NCBI GenBank assembly: GCA_023362775.1 | Contig: JALMGJ010000002.1 | Span: 57,258,914-57,322,913 of the forward strand | Reading direction: 5' to 3' | DNA from: Charina bottae | Lineage: Eukaryota > Chordata > Lepidosauria > Squamata > Charinaidae | DNA length: 64,000 bases | Part shown: piece after piece, positions 1 through 12,517 of the stretch | Layout of the letters: every line of letters begins with the position of its first letter | Position numbering within the stretch: position 1 is the first letter of the stretch | Program-made: the position numbers and the translations under genes | Notes under the pieces: model-generated | The model's database searches: none | Seen by the model: only the letters and a program-made list of their open reading frames with translations | What the model was told of the DNA's origin: nothing

Positions 1-3000
1 CAGAATAGCAAAGCTCATTTGAATGCTTAAAACTAAAAATAATCTGGTTATCTCCAAAGGGTTTTTGATTGATTCAGGTTGTGAGAAGTTCTAGATGGTT
101 GAATGGCAGATTTCACAGGAACATCTACTATCCTTGGAAGCCAAGCACCAGTCGTCCTCTAAGGCTTTAATGGCTGATTGTTCTTGTGCAGTGGACTCAG
201 ATGAACCACGGAAAGCAACAGGACTGCTGTACCATTTCAAAAGGTGTCTGCTACCCTGCAACTGCTTCAATTTTTATTCATAAACTGTAATAAGTACTTA
301 TTGCTTCATCTTCTTAAGGTAACTGGGAGGGGGAATACAAATAGAGCCTTTCCATACTATATATGTTTATTATTCTAATTTGGCTTCTGTTGAAATTAAT
401 AAGATATTCTCAGCATACTTCTATTGTGGTTTTTTTTTTTTAATGCTTCCTTCTTTACTGCTGCCTGGCAGAAACCAACGGCAAAAATGATGGGTTGTTC
501 TGCTCCATTTATTACGGCATCCTAATAGCATATGTTTTTCATGAAAGGAAGCAGCTAGCATAAAACATTTGCCAAAGAGTGATGGAAGGTAATTTGTTCA
601 GCTTTTTTTTTTTTTTTTAGCACAAAATGTTTGTCCAAAAGGGCAACAGTTGGAAAGCCTTTATGCTTTCTTGTCACAGTAGCTCAAGGGCAGTCCAGTA
701 ATGTCATTTCTTAACATACTAGATTTTATTTTAAACATAATATGAATAAATATGTATAGTTTACGTATTAGAATATCAATATACAGTAAATACAATGATT
801 AAGTATTATAATACTATAATCCCATAATGGGATAATCTTTAATGCAAAGTGGGTGTCTGTCTTCTAATCTATTATTTCTCTATCATCTATCTCATATGTA
901 ATTTTTATTTTTACAATATGTATGACAGCATTAAATAATTTCAGTTCAGTATAAATATCTTTAGTGGTGAACCCCTGATGAAGCTGTTCCCCTGAAAAAT
1001 GTATTTCAGGCCAGTGAGAAAGAACTGAAGTAAAACATAGTGTAACAGTTCAAGATGGGTCAAAAAACAACTTCATAACCTGCTATTCTCAGCTCTTTGA
1101 AATACGCTCTCCAAGGCATTGACCTGGAGAGTTGCTATTCCAATCCATCTGTAGGGCATCTGGTTGGAAAAGGCGAACCTAGACTTAAGGTCTTTCCCAA
1201 TTGAGGAAAAGTACTATCCAGCCATTCTTGATTTCCCAGAAAACTAGTCTGAATTTGCTGCTGTCATTTCCAGTCTCTTGCCTTCCTCCGTTACCTCCAT
1301 TCTGACTCACTGCTGAATGATGATGTCCGTTTTGCATAAGGAGCATGTGATAAACAATGCTATTGGAATTACAGGACTTCAAGCGGGGGGGGGGGTATTT
1401 TTCTATCTGCAGGAGTCTGTTCATTATCTCTAGACTCCTTCTTTTAACCCTCCTCCTATACCCCATTCTGTTGTATCCTAACAAATTTTGTTTTTAAAAA
1501 AATTGTATTCATGAGATGAATTGAGTTACAGGCAACAATTTTATTTGGGATTTCTCCTTGCTTCCCTTTATATAGTCAACAAACACTGGCTGCCAGATGT
1601 CTCCATGCTCTGCTGGGAGGCAATGTGGGGGGCGGACTACTGATCCCATCATTTCAATTTCATGATATTTCAGGTCTCAGCCAATCATGCTATTTATCAC
1701 ATGCTGCTGACACAATGGCTATTTTATGCCATTTCACTGTTATATTATTTCAAGCTCCAGCAAGTAGTTTTCTTTATGTTTCGTACCACCCTGCCCAGAA
1801 ACATGACAGCAGAGAAGGTTGATCAGGGACCAGGGAGGACGGGGAACATGCCTGCATAAGCAGTAGCAGCCACTAAACACTTCTTTGGTCCCATCCCACT
1901 GGTCACCTGATTTAACCCCAATGTAATGGGTGTCAAAACATAGTAGATTTTACACATTTTGTAGCTGTTATTGAATACCAAATGCTTTGAGCAAGAAAGC
2001 ACTACTTCATTGCAGAAACAGCCAAGGGCATGAACTAGAAATGAGATGAAGGCAAGCCTATGAGATCACAACAGAATAAAATATGTTTCTAGAGCATGTT
2101 TGTACTATAGCTAGATGTAAGTGGGGAATGGCCCTTAACCATCTTTTTCTCTCTCTTTATTTCTACTTAAAATAGATTCCATGTGAATAGAAAGAAAGTT
2201 GAAAGGGGAAACAAGAAAATATCAAAGAGAGGTGAATAATTGCCTATTACTTCCTCCTCAACAGAGTTTGAATGCAGCAGGTTGAGATTACAATTGCTTT
2301 GACAGATCTAAAAGGGACCAGAGAACAGTGAGCTTCCAGGTGAGTCAACATAGCAGTAGACCAGAAACTTTGGTAGTCCTTGCATTGTTTATCTTTCTCA
2401 GAAAATACTGTGCACAGCTGTAAGGAAAAAAAAAGTATTACAACACTTTTTACTAGCTGCCCTCAGTAGAGCTGGCCAAATTCTAAAATCCATGATGCTG
2501 ATGGCATGCTTTATACTTTCATTCTCTTTGTTGAAGACCCACAAAATAGAATCAAAACTGTGTTATAATGATTGATATTGTAAAATACCATTTAGTATAA
2601 GAATATACATTATTCTTTATAATTATTCTTTATAAACGGTACAGTTCAATATTTCTACGTGCAAAGAGTTCAACCCAGATTAACATGTGGTCATACTGGA
2701 TCAAGGTTATTGAACCCCACCCATACTGAAAACAATTACTCATATACCCCAAAGTAAGTGCTGTTCTAATTAATGTCCAAAGTTGTACCAAAAGCCTTAA
2801 TTGTACTACTATGGGAGAGACAAAAATAATCTATTATTCCTCTTTTTTCTTATTGAAGAGTGATATTAAGGAAATATTGAAATACCTCCTTGATACAGGA
2901 AATAAATATTTAACATTTGGTAGTGCAACTTCCCTTTGATCAGGGTTTGATGATGTTTCCCTAAAAGGGAAAAACTCCCCTATCTTTTCTGGCTTGGAGG

Positions 3001-3689
3001 ATCTTCCCTCTTATGCTAACTATGACATGTGCTTATGTAAAAATCTTAACCCAGCTATATTTTTAAACTACTTGCACTTAACCTATTGTTCTTTTGTCTA
3101 CTAAAACTTCATTCTAATCTAATTAAACGGAAGATATGCCAGCAAGATAGATTGGGCCTTATCCTTAACCTTTTTACTCAGAGATGTTCATGACAATTTC
3201 TTTCATAGGTCTTCCAAATCCCTGCTGCCCAAGGTAATTTAACTAGAAATGGCAGAGAGCTGGTGGGGGAGGCAAAAGTATTTCTTTCTCTCCTATTACA
3301 TGCATATGCATCAAACTACTCCCTTTTGGTATAAGCAACATTATGCAAAACACAGAAAATTACAATTAAATTATGATTTAATTGATTTCCATGCTGGATG
3401 GAGAGAATGAAAAACCTTTTTAGGCTTCCCAGTTCAGAAATCAAGTCCCAAAAAGATCACTTTGTAATTGTCTGTGTGAAAAATGAGATAATGTTTGAAT
3501 AATTCTGATATTTAATTCAACAATATTTTTTTCAGCAAAAGAGATTTTCCAGTAAAGTAGAAATTTTCCACCAAAGGGCATCATTACCTTGTTGTGGTGC
3601 TGGAGCTTGAGCACCTCAATGTCGCCATGAGCTAAACTGTGAAGGAACACCCAAGACGGGAAGGTCATGGCCGAGAGGTCAGAATAAAT
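1..3689. other. Unclassified AT-rich DNA, no gene seen
   Basis: No frame longer than about 100 codons resembles a known protein. The stretch holds poly-T runs near 430-441 and 603-618 and a G run at 1385-1395. Apart from the weak dispersed repeat listed at 1880-2000 I see nothing I can name. Confidence 0.6.
1880..2000 (+). repeat. Unclassified dispersed repeat, copy 1
   Basis: This stretch resembles 32110-32240 by eye. Shared landmarks in the same order are a CCCACT...GTCAC block, an AATGGGTG / GATGGGTG block, the string AGATTTTACACAT, and TAGCTGT / CAGCTGTCATTG. Similarity may continue more weakly to about 2110. No coding motif, tail or terminal repeat identifies the family. Confidence 0.4.
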
Positions 3690-3795
3690 ACGATCCCTGG
3701 GGTATTTCCAGGTATTAACCGCCCAGAGTCCCCTTGTGGGGGGAGATGGGCGGTGATATAAGTTAGAAATAATAAATAAATAAATAATAAATTTC
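3690..3795 (+). mobile_element. L2-type 3' terminal fragment
   Basis: A very short LINE or SINE 3' end. It carries the hairpin CCGCCCA...TGGGCGG at 3719-3753, with an inner run of C opposite a run of G, followed by an (AATA)n tail. The same hairpin and tail close the L2 copies at 39111-39144 and near 53010. It lies directly upstream of the BovB insertion. Confidence 0.7.
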
Positions 3796-4034
3796 CCACC
3801 CCAGTATTCTTGCTGTGAAAACTAAATGGATCAGTACAACCAGAGATATGTTGGTATACCATCGGAAGATAGGACTCCCAGGTTGGAATATGGTCAAAAT
3901 GCTACTGGGGAGGAACAGAGGATAAGTCCAACTAGCCCCAGATGTGATGACGCAGCTAGCTCAAAGCCGAAAGGATGGCTAGTGGCCAACGGTGCTGGTG
4001 GTGAATGACAAATCCGATGTTCTAAAGATCAACA

Positions 4035-4979
4035 CACCATAGGAACCTGGCATGTAAGATCTATGAGCCAGGGCAAATTGGATGTGGTTATTGGTGAGAT
4101 GGCAAGATTAAATATAGACATTTTGGGTGTCAGTGAACTGAAATGGACTGGAATGGGCCACTTCACATCAGATGACCAGCAGAATTAATACTGTGGACAA
4201 GAAGACCACAGAAGAAATAGAGTAGCTTTCATAATTAATAATAAAGTGGCTAAAGCAGTGCTTGGATACAATCCAAAAAAAACGATAGAATGATCTAAAT
4301 TCGAATTCACGGTAAGCCATTTAACATCACAGTGATCCAAATATATGCCCCAACCACAGATGCTGAAGAAACAGAAGTATATCAGTTCTATGAGGATCTG
4401 CCAAAAAGAGATGTTATTTTCATTACAGGAGACTGGAATGCTAATGTGGGTAGTCAAACGACACCTAGAATTACAGGTAAGCATGGTCTGGGAGAACAAA
4501 ATGAAGGGGGACATAGGCTGATAGAATTTTGCCAAGACAATTCACTCTGCATAACAAACACTCTCTTCCAACAACCTAAAAGACAACTTTATACATGGAC
4601 TTCACCAGATGGTCGACACCAAAATCAGATTGACTACATCCTTTGCAGCCAAAGGTGGCAGACATCTATACAGTCAGTAAAAACAAGACCTGGATCTGAC
4701 TGTAATTCAGATCATGAACTTCTTATTGCACAAATTACAATCAGACTAAAGAGAATAGGGAAGACCCACAGATCAGTTAGATATGAGCTCACTAATATTC
4801 CTAAGGAATATGCAGTGGAGGGGAAGAATAGATTTAAGGGACTAGATTTAGTAGATAGGGTCCCGGAACAACTATCAACAGAAGTTCGCAACATTGTTCA
4901 GGAGGCGGCAACAAAAGCGTCCCAAAGAAAAAGAAAACCAAGAAGGCAAGATGGCTGTCTGCTGAGACACTGGAAGTAG
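4035..4979 (+). pseudogene. BovB endonuclease domain, broken
   Basis: N-terminal endonuclease region of the BovB polyprotein. It would nick chromosomal DNA to prime reverse transcription. The best frame is 4332-4979: it opens with IQIYAPTTDAEE, contains GDWNANVG (metal-binding region), QIDYIL, and SDHELL (the SDH motif of apurinic-type endonucleases). Upstream, traces of the usual start of the domain, such as a remnant of GTW(N)VRSM and of SELKWTGMG, are readable only by switching frames between 4049 and 4310. In-frame stops precede the open frame. The next frame, from 5102, carries the linker and the start of the reverse transcriptase. Confidence 0.85.
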
Positions 4980-5101
4980 CCCAAGAAAGAAGGAAAGCAG
5001 AAGGCAACAGTGATAGGGGGAGATATGCCCAATTAAATGCAAAATAACAGAGGTTAGCCAGAAGAGATAAGGAATTATTTTTAAACAAGCAATGTGCTGA
5101 A

Positions 5102-6716
5102 GTGGAAGAAGAGAATAGAATAGGAAGGACAAGAGTCCTCTTCCAGAAAATTAGAAACATTGGAGGTAAATTCCAGGCAAAAATGGGTATGACCAAAAAC
5201 AAAGATGGCAAGGACCTAACAGTAGCAGAAGAGATCAAGAAAAGGTGGCAAGAATATAAAGAAGATCTGTATAGGAAGGATAATAATATTGGGGATAGCT
5301 TTGATGGTGTGGTCAGTGAGTTAGAGCCAGACATCCTGAAGAGTGAGGTTGAATGGGCCTTAAGAAGCATTGCTAATAACAAGGCAGCAGGAGACGACGG
5401 TATCCCAGCTGAACTGTTTAAATTCTTGCAAGATTGTGCTGTCAAGGTGATGCATGCCATATGCCAGCAAATTTGAAAAGCACAAGAATGGCCATCAGAT
5501 TGGAAAAAATCAACTTATATCCCCATACCAAAAAAGGGAAACACTAAAGAATGTTCAAACTATCGAACAGTGGCACTCATTTCACATGCCAGTAAGGTAA
5601 TGATCAAGATCCTGCAAGGTAGACTCCAGCAATTCATGGAGTGAGAATTGCCAGATGTATAAGCTGGGTTTAGAAAAGGCAACTAGAGACCAAATTGCCA
5701 ATATCTACTGGATAATGGAGAAAGCCAGAGAGTTTCAGAAAAACATCTATTTCTGTTTTATTGACTATTCTAAAGCCTTTGACTGTGTGGATCATAACAA
5801 ATTGTGGCAAGTTCTTGGTGGTATGGGGATACCAAGTCATCTTGTCTGCCTCCTGAGGAATCTGTATAATGACCAAGCAGCAATGGTAAGAACAGACCAC
5901 AGAACAATGGACTGGTTTAAGATTGGGAAAGGAGTACGGCAGGGCTGTATACTCTCACCCTACCTATTCAACCTGTATGCAGAACACATCATGCGACGTG
6001 CTGGGCTTGATGAATCCAAGGCTGGAGTTAAAATTGCTGGAAGAAACATTAACAATCTGAGATATGCAGATGATACCACTTTAATGGCTGAAAGCGAGGA
6101 GGAGCTGAGGAGCCTTATGACGAAGGTGAAGGAAGAAAGTGTAAAAGCTGGGTTGCAGTGAAACCTCAAAAAAACCAAGAGTATGGCAACCAGCTTGATT
6201 GATAACGGGCTAATAGAGGGAGAAAAAGTGGAGGCAGTGACAGACTTTGTATTTCTAGGTGCAAAGATTACTGCAGATGCTGATTGTAGCCAGGAAATCA
6301 GAAGACGTTTACATCTTGGGAGAAGAGCAATGACAAATCTCGATAAAATAGTTAAGAGCAGAGACATCACACTGACAACAAAAGTCCGCATAGTGAAAGC
6401 AATGGTATTCCCCATAGTAACCTATGGCTGTGAGAGCTGGGCCATAAGGAAGGCTGAGCGAAGGAAGATAGATGCTTTTGAACTGTGGTGTTGGAGGAAA
6501 ATTCTGAGAGTGCCTTGGACTGCAAGAAGATCAAACCAGTCCATACTCCAGGAAATCAAGCCAGACTGCTCACTTGAGGGAATGATATTAAGGGCAAAAC
6601 TGAAGTACTTTGACCACATAATGAGAAGACAGGATACCCTGGAGAAGATGCTGATACTAGGGAAAGTGGAAGGCAAAAGGAAGAGGGGCCAACCAAGGGG
6701 TAAGTTGGATGGATGA
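5102..6716 (+). pseudogene. BovB reverse transcriptase region, broken
   Basis: Reverse transcriptase and C-terminal part of the BovB element, spread over frames 5102-5476, 5655-6161 and 6183-6716. Catalytic motifs are visible: FIDYSKAFDCVDH (motif A aspartate) near 5757, GVRQGCILSPYLFNLY (motif B) near 5932, and LRYADDTTLM (motif C, YADD) near 6057. The C-terminal part holds the BovB signature RVPWTARRSNQSIL. Stops at about 5474, 5643 and 6159 and a frame change separate the pieces. The same region recurs on the reverse strand at 57668-59531. It is a dead copy. Confidence 0.9.
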
Positions 6717-6842
6717 TATTCTGGAGGTGAGGGACTCAACCTTGGGGGAGCTGTGGGTGGCGATGGCCAACAGGAAGCTCTGGCATGGGCTGGTCCATGA
6801 AGTCACAAAGAGTTGGAAGCGACTGAACGAATAAACAACATC

Positions 6843-7479
6843 ACCAGTATATTCTGCATTCTCTATTCCAGGTTTTAATGCTGTTTGAGATATGATTGAT
6901 GGTTTCAGGGGAACAATCTTTTTCAGCAGAATCTATAGCAGTATTTATAGTTAATCTATATTAAATAATGACACGTGTGGTGATGTCATAATGTAAATAA
7001 TATACACTTGCTTTACAACGTCTGATGTAAGCATGTGAGTCAGGATATTTGTGTGGTGACATCATGCATGTTCTGTCATTTATCCTCTTGCCCTACCCCC
7101 AGTGGTGACATACAGTAGAAATAGGTTGAATGGGCTCATTCATATTAAACAACATGTGGATGGGGAAATTAGAAGAAATACAGTGCTATGTGTACAAACT
7201 AAGTTGGCTTTTTTATTTTGTCCCACTTCTGCATTTGAAACTAAAAGCAAAAATGTTAGCAGTGCAGCCCTGTCATTTGGAAATGAGAACATGGAAACTT
7301 TTTCTATTTGATTGTCAGTAAAAAGAATATTTTTAAGGCCTTGGTAGAAAAGAAAGCTGTTTTATTTTTAAAAAACAAAAACAAAAGCATAAGATGCTTC
7401 AGGAGGAAAATGACAGTTCAGACCCAAAACATGGAATTTATCATTTGAAAATACGTAGCAAGAAATAAGGGCCAAGAGA
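6843..7479. other. No gene seen
   Basis: AT-rich DNA between the BovB and CR1 remnants. Short frames around 7102-7321 show no recognisable domain. Confidence 0.6.
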
Positions 7480-8390
7480 GCAGAGACATCCTACCTAATG
7501 TAGCAGATGCAGACCATGGAAAGATGCTGTGTACCACTGTTCGTATATGAATGCTAGGCTGAACAGGAATGCTTGCCCTTAGAAGAGGGTATAGGTATAG
7601 TTGGTGTAATTGAAACCTGGTGGACTAGGGAAAATCAGTGGGATATGGTTATTCCCAGTTACAAACTCTATAGGAAAGACAAGGATGGGCATAATGGAAG
7701 AGGTGTTGCCTTGTATATAAAAGGACCATTGAATCAAGTTATCTTGACAACCCCAAAGGAACAGATCATTTGATGGAATCACTCTGAGTGGAAATATCAA
7801 GTCATAAAGGTAGGTTAATACTGGGGGTGTACTATCAATCCCCTAACCAAGATGTTCAAAGAGATCTGGAAATGGAGAGGGAAATAGGAAAGGCATCCTG
7901 AAAAGGAAGTCCTGTAATTATGGGATATTTGAATTATCCCCACATTGCTGGGTTAATGTCTGTTCAAACTATGACAGAGGGGTAAATTTTTTACTACAAA
8001 TGACTGCACTGGTGCAGTTGGTCACGTAATCAGTGAGTGAGGGGACAGCTCTAGACCTACTCCTAAGTAAGAGAAATATATGTAATCAAACTGATTGGGA
8101 AAGTGACTATAATTGGGACATAGCAAATCCCAGTCATATTTGACTTCAAAAAAGGGAACTTCTGAAAATTGAGAAGACCGGTAAAAAGGAAACTCAAAGG
8201 GAAGGTCAAAAGGACAAGCAACTTCCAGAAAGCTTGGCCATTGTTTTAAACTACAATAATAGAGGTTCGGGCATAATATATTCCTAAAATTAGGAAAATA
8301 GTTCCAAAGTCCAAGAAGAGGCCTGCATGGTTGACCAGAATGGATTTTGGATTGCTGGGCACATTGTGCCTGGAACAAATCAACAATAGC
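7480..8390 (+). mobile_element. CR1-clade LINE fragment, decayed
   Basis: Endonuclease region of a CR1 LINE, read with frame changes. Recognisable pieces in order are IGIVGVIETWWT (compare the CR1 ITETWWD motif), LYRKDKDGHNGRGVALYI near 7670, MGYLNYPHIAG near 7920 (position of the GDFN block) and TALDLLLSKR near 8050 (the LDLLL block before the SDH motif). A trace of RRPAW...M follows near 8320. Both ends are missing and no reverse transcriptase is visible. The divergence suggests an old insertion. Confidence 0.75.
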
Positions 8391-9004
8391 TTTTCCTATG
8401 CTCCCTGCTTCTCTAGTGTTTATTTCTATATAAGCATTTATAGAGCACATAATGTAACTAAATCCTAGATAGGTTAAATGGGGAATAAAAATGCACATTG
8501 TATTTGATAAATGTGTGTTGCCTGTGGTCATCTAATGCCTGGAGATATGCATTTTTCAATCCTTCAGTTTCATTAGATGTTATTATTAATACATACAGTA
8601 GATTTGAACTGAGCAATCTATCTACTGTTCTCCACCCTCTCATGATCATAGACATCCAATTTCTCTGAAATTTGTACATTATTTACAAATCAAAGATGTA
8701 TTATTTGATACTGAAAGTAACTCATTGGCTGTGGGCAAACAAGTGCCTTCCATATATTGGCATCTCTCCCAGAAATGCTAACGGGCTCAGGGTAGCTTCC
8801 AGGATTTCTTCTGTCATTCACTCCGTATATATTTAATATAAACCCTCTGTGGTTTTATTCCATTCTACCTTCAAGTTACATTTCTTCATATGAATCTCTT
8901 TAGTGTACTCCTTTTTGTCACCCTCATCAGTTGTTGTTTAGTTATTTAAGATTATTAGCTGCTTCATAAAGATGAGAACATAATAAAGTTCTCTCAGTAT
9001 CATC
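8391..9004. other. No gene seen
   Basis: Unclassified DNA. Short reverse-strand frames near 8458-8679 show no known motif. Confidence 0.55.
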
Positions 9005-9024
9005 GGAATGTTGAGAGAAGATGT

Positions 9025-9436
9025 TGTGTTGTTGTTGTTCAGTCGTTTAGTCGTGTCTGACTCTTCGTGACCTCATGGACCATAGCACGCCAGGCCTTCC
9101 TGTCCTCCACTGTCTCTCAGAGTTTACTCAAATTCATGTTCATTACATCGGTGATGCTATCTAACCATCTCATCCTCTGCCGTCCCCTTCTCCTTTTGCC
9201 TTCAGTCTTTCCCAGCATCAGGGTCTTTTCCAGTGAGTCCTCTCTTCGCAGTAGGTGGCCAAAGTATTTGAGCTTCAGCTTCAGTATCTGTCCTTCCAAT
9301 GAGCAGTCAGGGTTGATTTCCTTTAGGATTGACTGGTTTGACCTCCTTGCAGTCCAAGGGACTCTCTAGAGTCTTCTCCAGCATGTTGAAACAATTTTAT
9401 ACAATAAAGCTTTTTTTCACTATTTTTTTTTAAAAA
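9025..9436 (-). mobile_element. BovB LINE 3' fragment with 20-bp TSD
   Basis: A 5'-truncated BovB copy on the reverse strand. It begins (element 3' end, left) with (TTG)n and a sequence complementary to the BovB tail, then encodes part of the C-terminal region on the minus strand, including KLKYFGHLLRREDSLEKTLM. Target duplications GGAATGTTGAGAGAAGATGT occur at 9005-9024 and 9437-9456, a perfect 20-bp match. BovB sequence stops near 9384; the remaining roughly 50 bases up to the right duplication (9385-9436) do not match BovB and are AT-rich filler. Confidence 0.9.
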
Positions 9437-9456
9437 GGAATGTTGAGAGAAGATGT

Positions 9457-10724
9457 AATGATATGGGTCTTTTTCTAAAAGGATTTAAAAAAAAATAGGA
9501 AGCACTGTTGGGCTGGCTAACCTTAAGCCAATTTAAGATCTTTGTCCCCAGTGTGCACAGCAACTACAGAAAGCAATAGACTGTTTTTCAACAATGATGA
9601 TGTAGTTTTGTTGATTCAAAACACCAAGATAATTTAATTTTGCAGTTCCAGCACAACTATCCACAGATATCCTGAACTGATCACACTACTTTCTCAGTAG
9701 ATAAATAGAGATTCATCTGTGTCCTAAATGGGGCCACTATGACTGTGTCCTACTGTCCTCCCATTCTAGGGAGGCTGCATATTTACTGTAGATTAGTACA
9801 GAAGATGGTGAGCACAGAAAGTCACCTCAGAATAATAAATACAGTACAACACATTTATATAAACTCACTCACCAACCTGCCTTCATTCACATCCTCCCTT
9901 CACATACATTCCTGCTCCTGAGGTTCTTAGCCAAATGTTATTTGCTGTTGGGCACGATGGGCCACAAGGCCACTCTTGCCATTAGATCAGTACACTGCAG
10001 AGTCAGAGTGGCAAGCCACTTATGGTATCTGAGCAGAACTGCAATAAATCCTCTGTCATGAAGATGTCTTCTACCAATACAGATTAGTTTATTATGCCCC
10101 ATTTCTGTTTGGATCCTAACATCCAGAACATGGCCATGTTGGCTGGGAATCTGATAGGTGGCATCCATGCACTCTGAAAAGTGGCCAAGATGGGGAAGAC
10201 TGCCTGTATACAAACGGGAACCAGCCTGTCTGTTATTTTCTGAGATACTTCCTATTCAATTTTTTAAAAAGTAATTGAGAAAAGAAAGTACAAGTTGGAT
10301 CTAAAATTCTACGCTAAGCATGCTTAAGTTTAGATTAAAACCTGTATCTTTGTTGACAAGCTGCTCTGGTCATAGACAACCATTTCAGTGGGAGGATTCT
10401 AACTTCTTTAGTCTTCCCTGGAGGACAGAAACAAAATGTCTTCTACTTGTCCCTAACCCACTGCAAATGTGATGTCTGCCTGTGTTTTCCTGCTCCAAGC
10501 TGAAAAGGGTGTTTTCTCCCTTGCTACCTCTGGATTAATTTGTTGCACTTTTCTTTCTTTTATGCAAACCCCTGCAGTTTTATCAGCCACTCTGTGCAGT
10601 GGCAGGACACATGCCCACTTCACGTTGGTCAATGATTGCTACACTGCATCTCTTTAATCTCTGCTGCAGCCACTGTTCCATTTGCTTCATATACACAGGA
10701 TTGTTAATTCAACACCGAAGAAAG
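9457..10724. other. No gene seen
   Basis: Unclassified DNA. The reverse-strand frame 9938-10213 (91 codons) and the forward frame 10469-10657 show no domain I recognise. Confidence 0.55.
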
Positions 10725-11045
10725 GGTTGTTGTTGTTATTATTATTATTATTGTTCACAACAATGAGAGATCACAGCTGTCAGTTCTTTAGCTGGCGTTG
10801 GCCTTCATTCACATTGAGGTCTTCCCAAGAACGTAGGATGTCGTAATGTGTCAGTGTAGTAGATGTGTGGATCCAAGCAGTGTGGCCTTTTGTAATTGAC
10901 AGATGAAAATGATGTCAATGCGCAGATTTTCTAAGTGCCGTCCAAGGTTTTTTGGAATGGCACCCAGTATGCCGATAACAACTAGGACCACCACTGCTGC
11001 TGCTATTATTATTATATTATTTTTATTATTATTATTATTGGATTT
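10725..11045 (-). mobile_element. Probable R4/Dong-type LINE 3' end
   Basis: The minus strand from about 10990 to 10880 reads VVLVVIGILGAIPKN followed by LGRHLENLRI and QLQKATLLGS. This resembles the C-terminal tail of R4/Dong-type reverse transcriptases, where a VIGALG...L...QLQK.ALLGTA block is usual. (ATT)n runs flank it at 10736-10754 and about 11006-11040. Frames break after this block. Family assignment is from memory of the motif and is moderate. Confidence 0.5.
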
Positions 11046-11091
11046 TTTTTCCTTTTTAATAAATCTACTAGCATACCCTTAAAATGCTAAA

Positions 11092-11190
11092 CTTCCTTCC
11101 TTCCTTCCTTCCTTCCTTCCTTCCTTCCTTCCTTCCTTCCTTCCTTCCTTCCCTCCCTCCCTCCCTCCCTCCCTCCCTCCCTCCCTCCCC
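11092..11190 (+). repeat. (CCTT)n / (CCCT)n microsatellite
   Basis: About 60 bases of CCTT repeats pass abruptly into CCCT repeats. It is a pure compound tetranucleotide tract. Confidence 0.97.
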
Positions 11191-12050
11191 CAAATAAATA
11201 AGGACTTGGGGGCTATTTGAGAGCTGGGATGAAGCCTTTATACCTCAAGTGACAGGGAAAAATTATGAAAGAATGCAACAGTGTACTTGTTAAAAACAAA
11301 ACAGTACTGTGAGTCACTCATGGAAAGAAAAATAGTAATTAAATAACATTTCTCCCAGGTTTTGAAATAGTGATGTTCTGCATATACTTTCACTCTGTAA
11401 ATATGCATTTAATTTAACTTAACAGGTATACTTTTATGCAAGTGTGTGTGTATAGTATACAAGTATCTCTGTGTGTAGATATGTTTGCAAACACAGACAC
11501 CTGCATAAAAGTACTATATACAGTACATGTCTAGCAAGACTGGCATACCGAATGGAAAAGAATTTTCAGTTGCTTTCCTAGCATGAAAAGTTGGGAGGGC
11601 AGAACAGTAGGGAAAGGGTCCAGTGGGGGCCATGGTAATCAGCAATCTGGATTGAACCCATGACAGGTCCCTGTTAAAGCATCCCAGTGTTGACGGAATT
11701 GCCTTAAACTGGCTTAGAGTTCAGCTGACATCAGCACAGATCTGAGGGATGCCATGAGGATATGACCAAATTATCTATACTGTTTGTTTCTTTCAGGTTA
11801 AGAAAGGTGAAGTTATAGCTCAGCAGATGTTTGGGACTATGCTAGCTATGGATTATGCAGACATGCTCCTAAACATGACAGTTGCTCCTGACAATTAGTT
11901 TGCAAAGCCCTCACAGAAAATTTATTTAATAAGTTGAGAAACAAAAGATCAATATGTATGACTTTTACTCAGTCAGATAAAAAACATGGAGCCATTTTAC
12001 ATAAGACAGAAAATATCATCTCTTTTTTTTATCATATGTTTAGTGGTCTA
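11191..12050. other. No gene seen
   Basis: Unclassified DNA with short GT-rich tracts near 11440-11480. No recognisable coding or repeat family. Confidence 0.55.
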
Positions 12051-12064
12051 AGAATTTCTATTCT

Positions 12065-12517
12065 ATGGTAGTTGTGGGTTTTCCAGACTGTATGGCCATG
12101 TTCTGGCAACGTTGGTTCCTAACGTTTCGCCAGTAGCTGTGGCTGGCATCTTCAGAGGACAGGAGCACAGCTAGAAGATTCTCTCTGTGCCCAAGTGGAG
12201 GGTGTGTGTTCCTGCTGGTGTTTATAGCTGCTGAGAGGGTGTGTGTCTTCTGTGGGTCATTTACAAGAGATTAGGAGAGGGTTCTTTGTGGTGATTAGGG
12301 TGTGTGGTGCTGTCGTGTGTGGGATTAGCACATCTATTGTGTGAGTTGTTTGTATATTTCTGTGGTTGAGTAGAGTTCGTTGACCTTTTGCAAGCTATGT
12401 TTTTCAGGACTGGCAGCCAGGTTTTGCTGATCTTTAGGCTTTCTTCTTTTTTATTGAAACAGTGTTGGTGTTTATGTATTTCAATGGCTTCCCTGTATAG
12501 TCTAACATTTCTAAAAG
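12065..12517 (-). mobile_element. Penelope-like element fragment (family A), 14-bp TSD
   Basis: A 453-bp reverse-strand insertion between perfect direct repeats AGAATTTCTATTCT at 12051-12064 and 12518-12531. Its 5' part (12515 down to about 12385) encodes the C-terminal end of a PLE protein: LYREAIEIHKHQHCFN, then KKEESLKISKTWLPVL. The REAIEI.KH...FN pattern is typical just after the GIY-YIG endonuclease. The 3' part is the untranslated terminal repeat with a hammerhead-like core at 12124-12155. The copy is 5'-truncated. PLE duplications of 10-15 bp are usual, so 14 bp fits. Confidence 0.85.
12124..12155 (-). ncRNA. Hammerhead-ribozyme-like core (PLE family A)
   Basis: On the minus strand CTGAAGA (12149-12155) matches the hammerhead core CUGANGA. 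A stem II of GCCAG (12143-12147) pairs perfectly with CUGGC (12129-12133), followed by GAAAC (12124-12128), the second conserved core. Stem III would be minimal, as in other PLE hammerheads. Activity is untested. Confidence 0.6.

Larger units (their letters stand above)
3811..6842 (+). mobile_element. RTE/BovB LINE, near full length, degenerate
   Basis: A LINE of about 3.0 kb of the RTE clade, BovB type. In order it has a 5' region, an apurinic-type endonuclease, a reverse transcriptase and a C-terminal region, ending with the BovB tail GACTGAACGAATAAACAACA. Flanks share an approximate target duplication: CCCCAGTATTCTTGC on the left and CACCAGTATATTCTGC on the right. Such elements move by target-primed reverse transcription. 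Nonsense codons and frameshifts split the coding region into several frames, so this copy cannot be active. The exact 5' end is uncertain; I placed it just after the left duplication. Confidence 0.85.

Noticed and set aside
972..1003. CTGATGAAGCTG...CTGAAAAATG as a seventh hammerhead core
   Set aside because: The first strand fits, but there is no convincing stem II and the second core is GAAAAA. No PLE sequence is recognisable around it.
4834..5460. Reverse-strand 208-codon frame
   Set aside because: Shadow of the forward BovB coding region; composition and motifs support the forward strand only.
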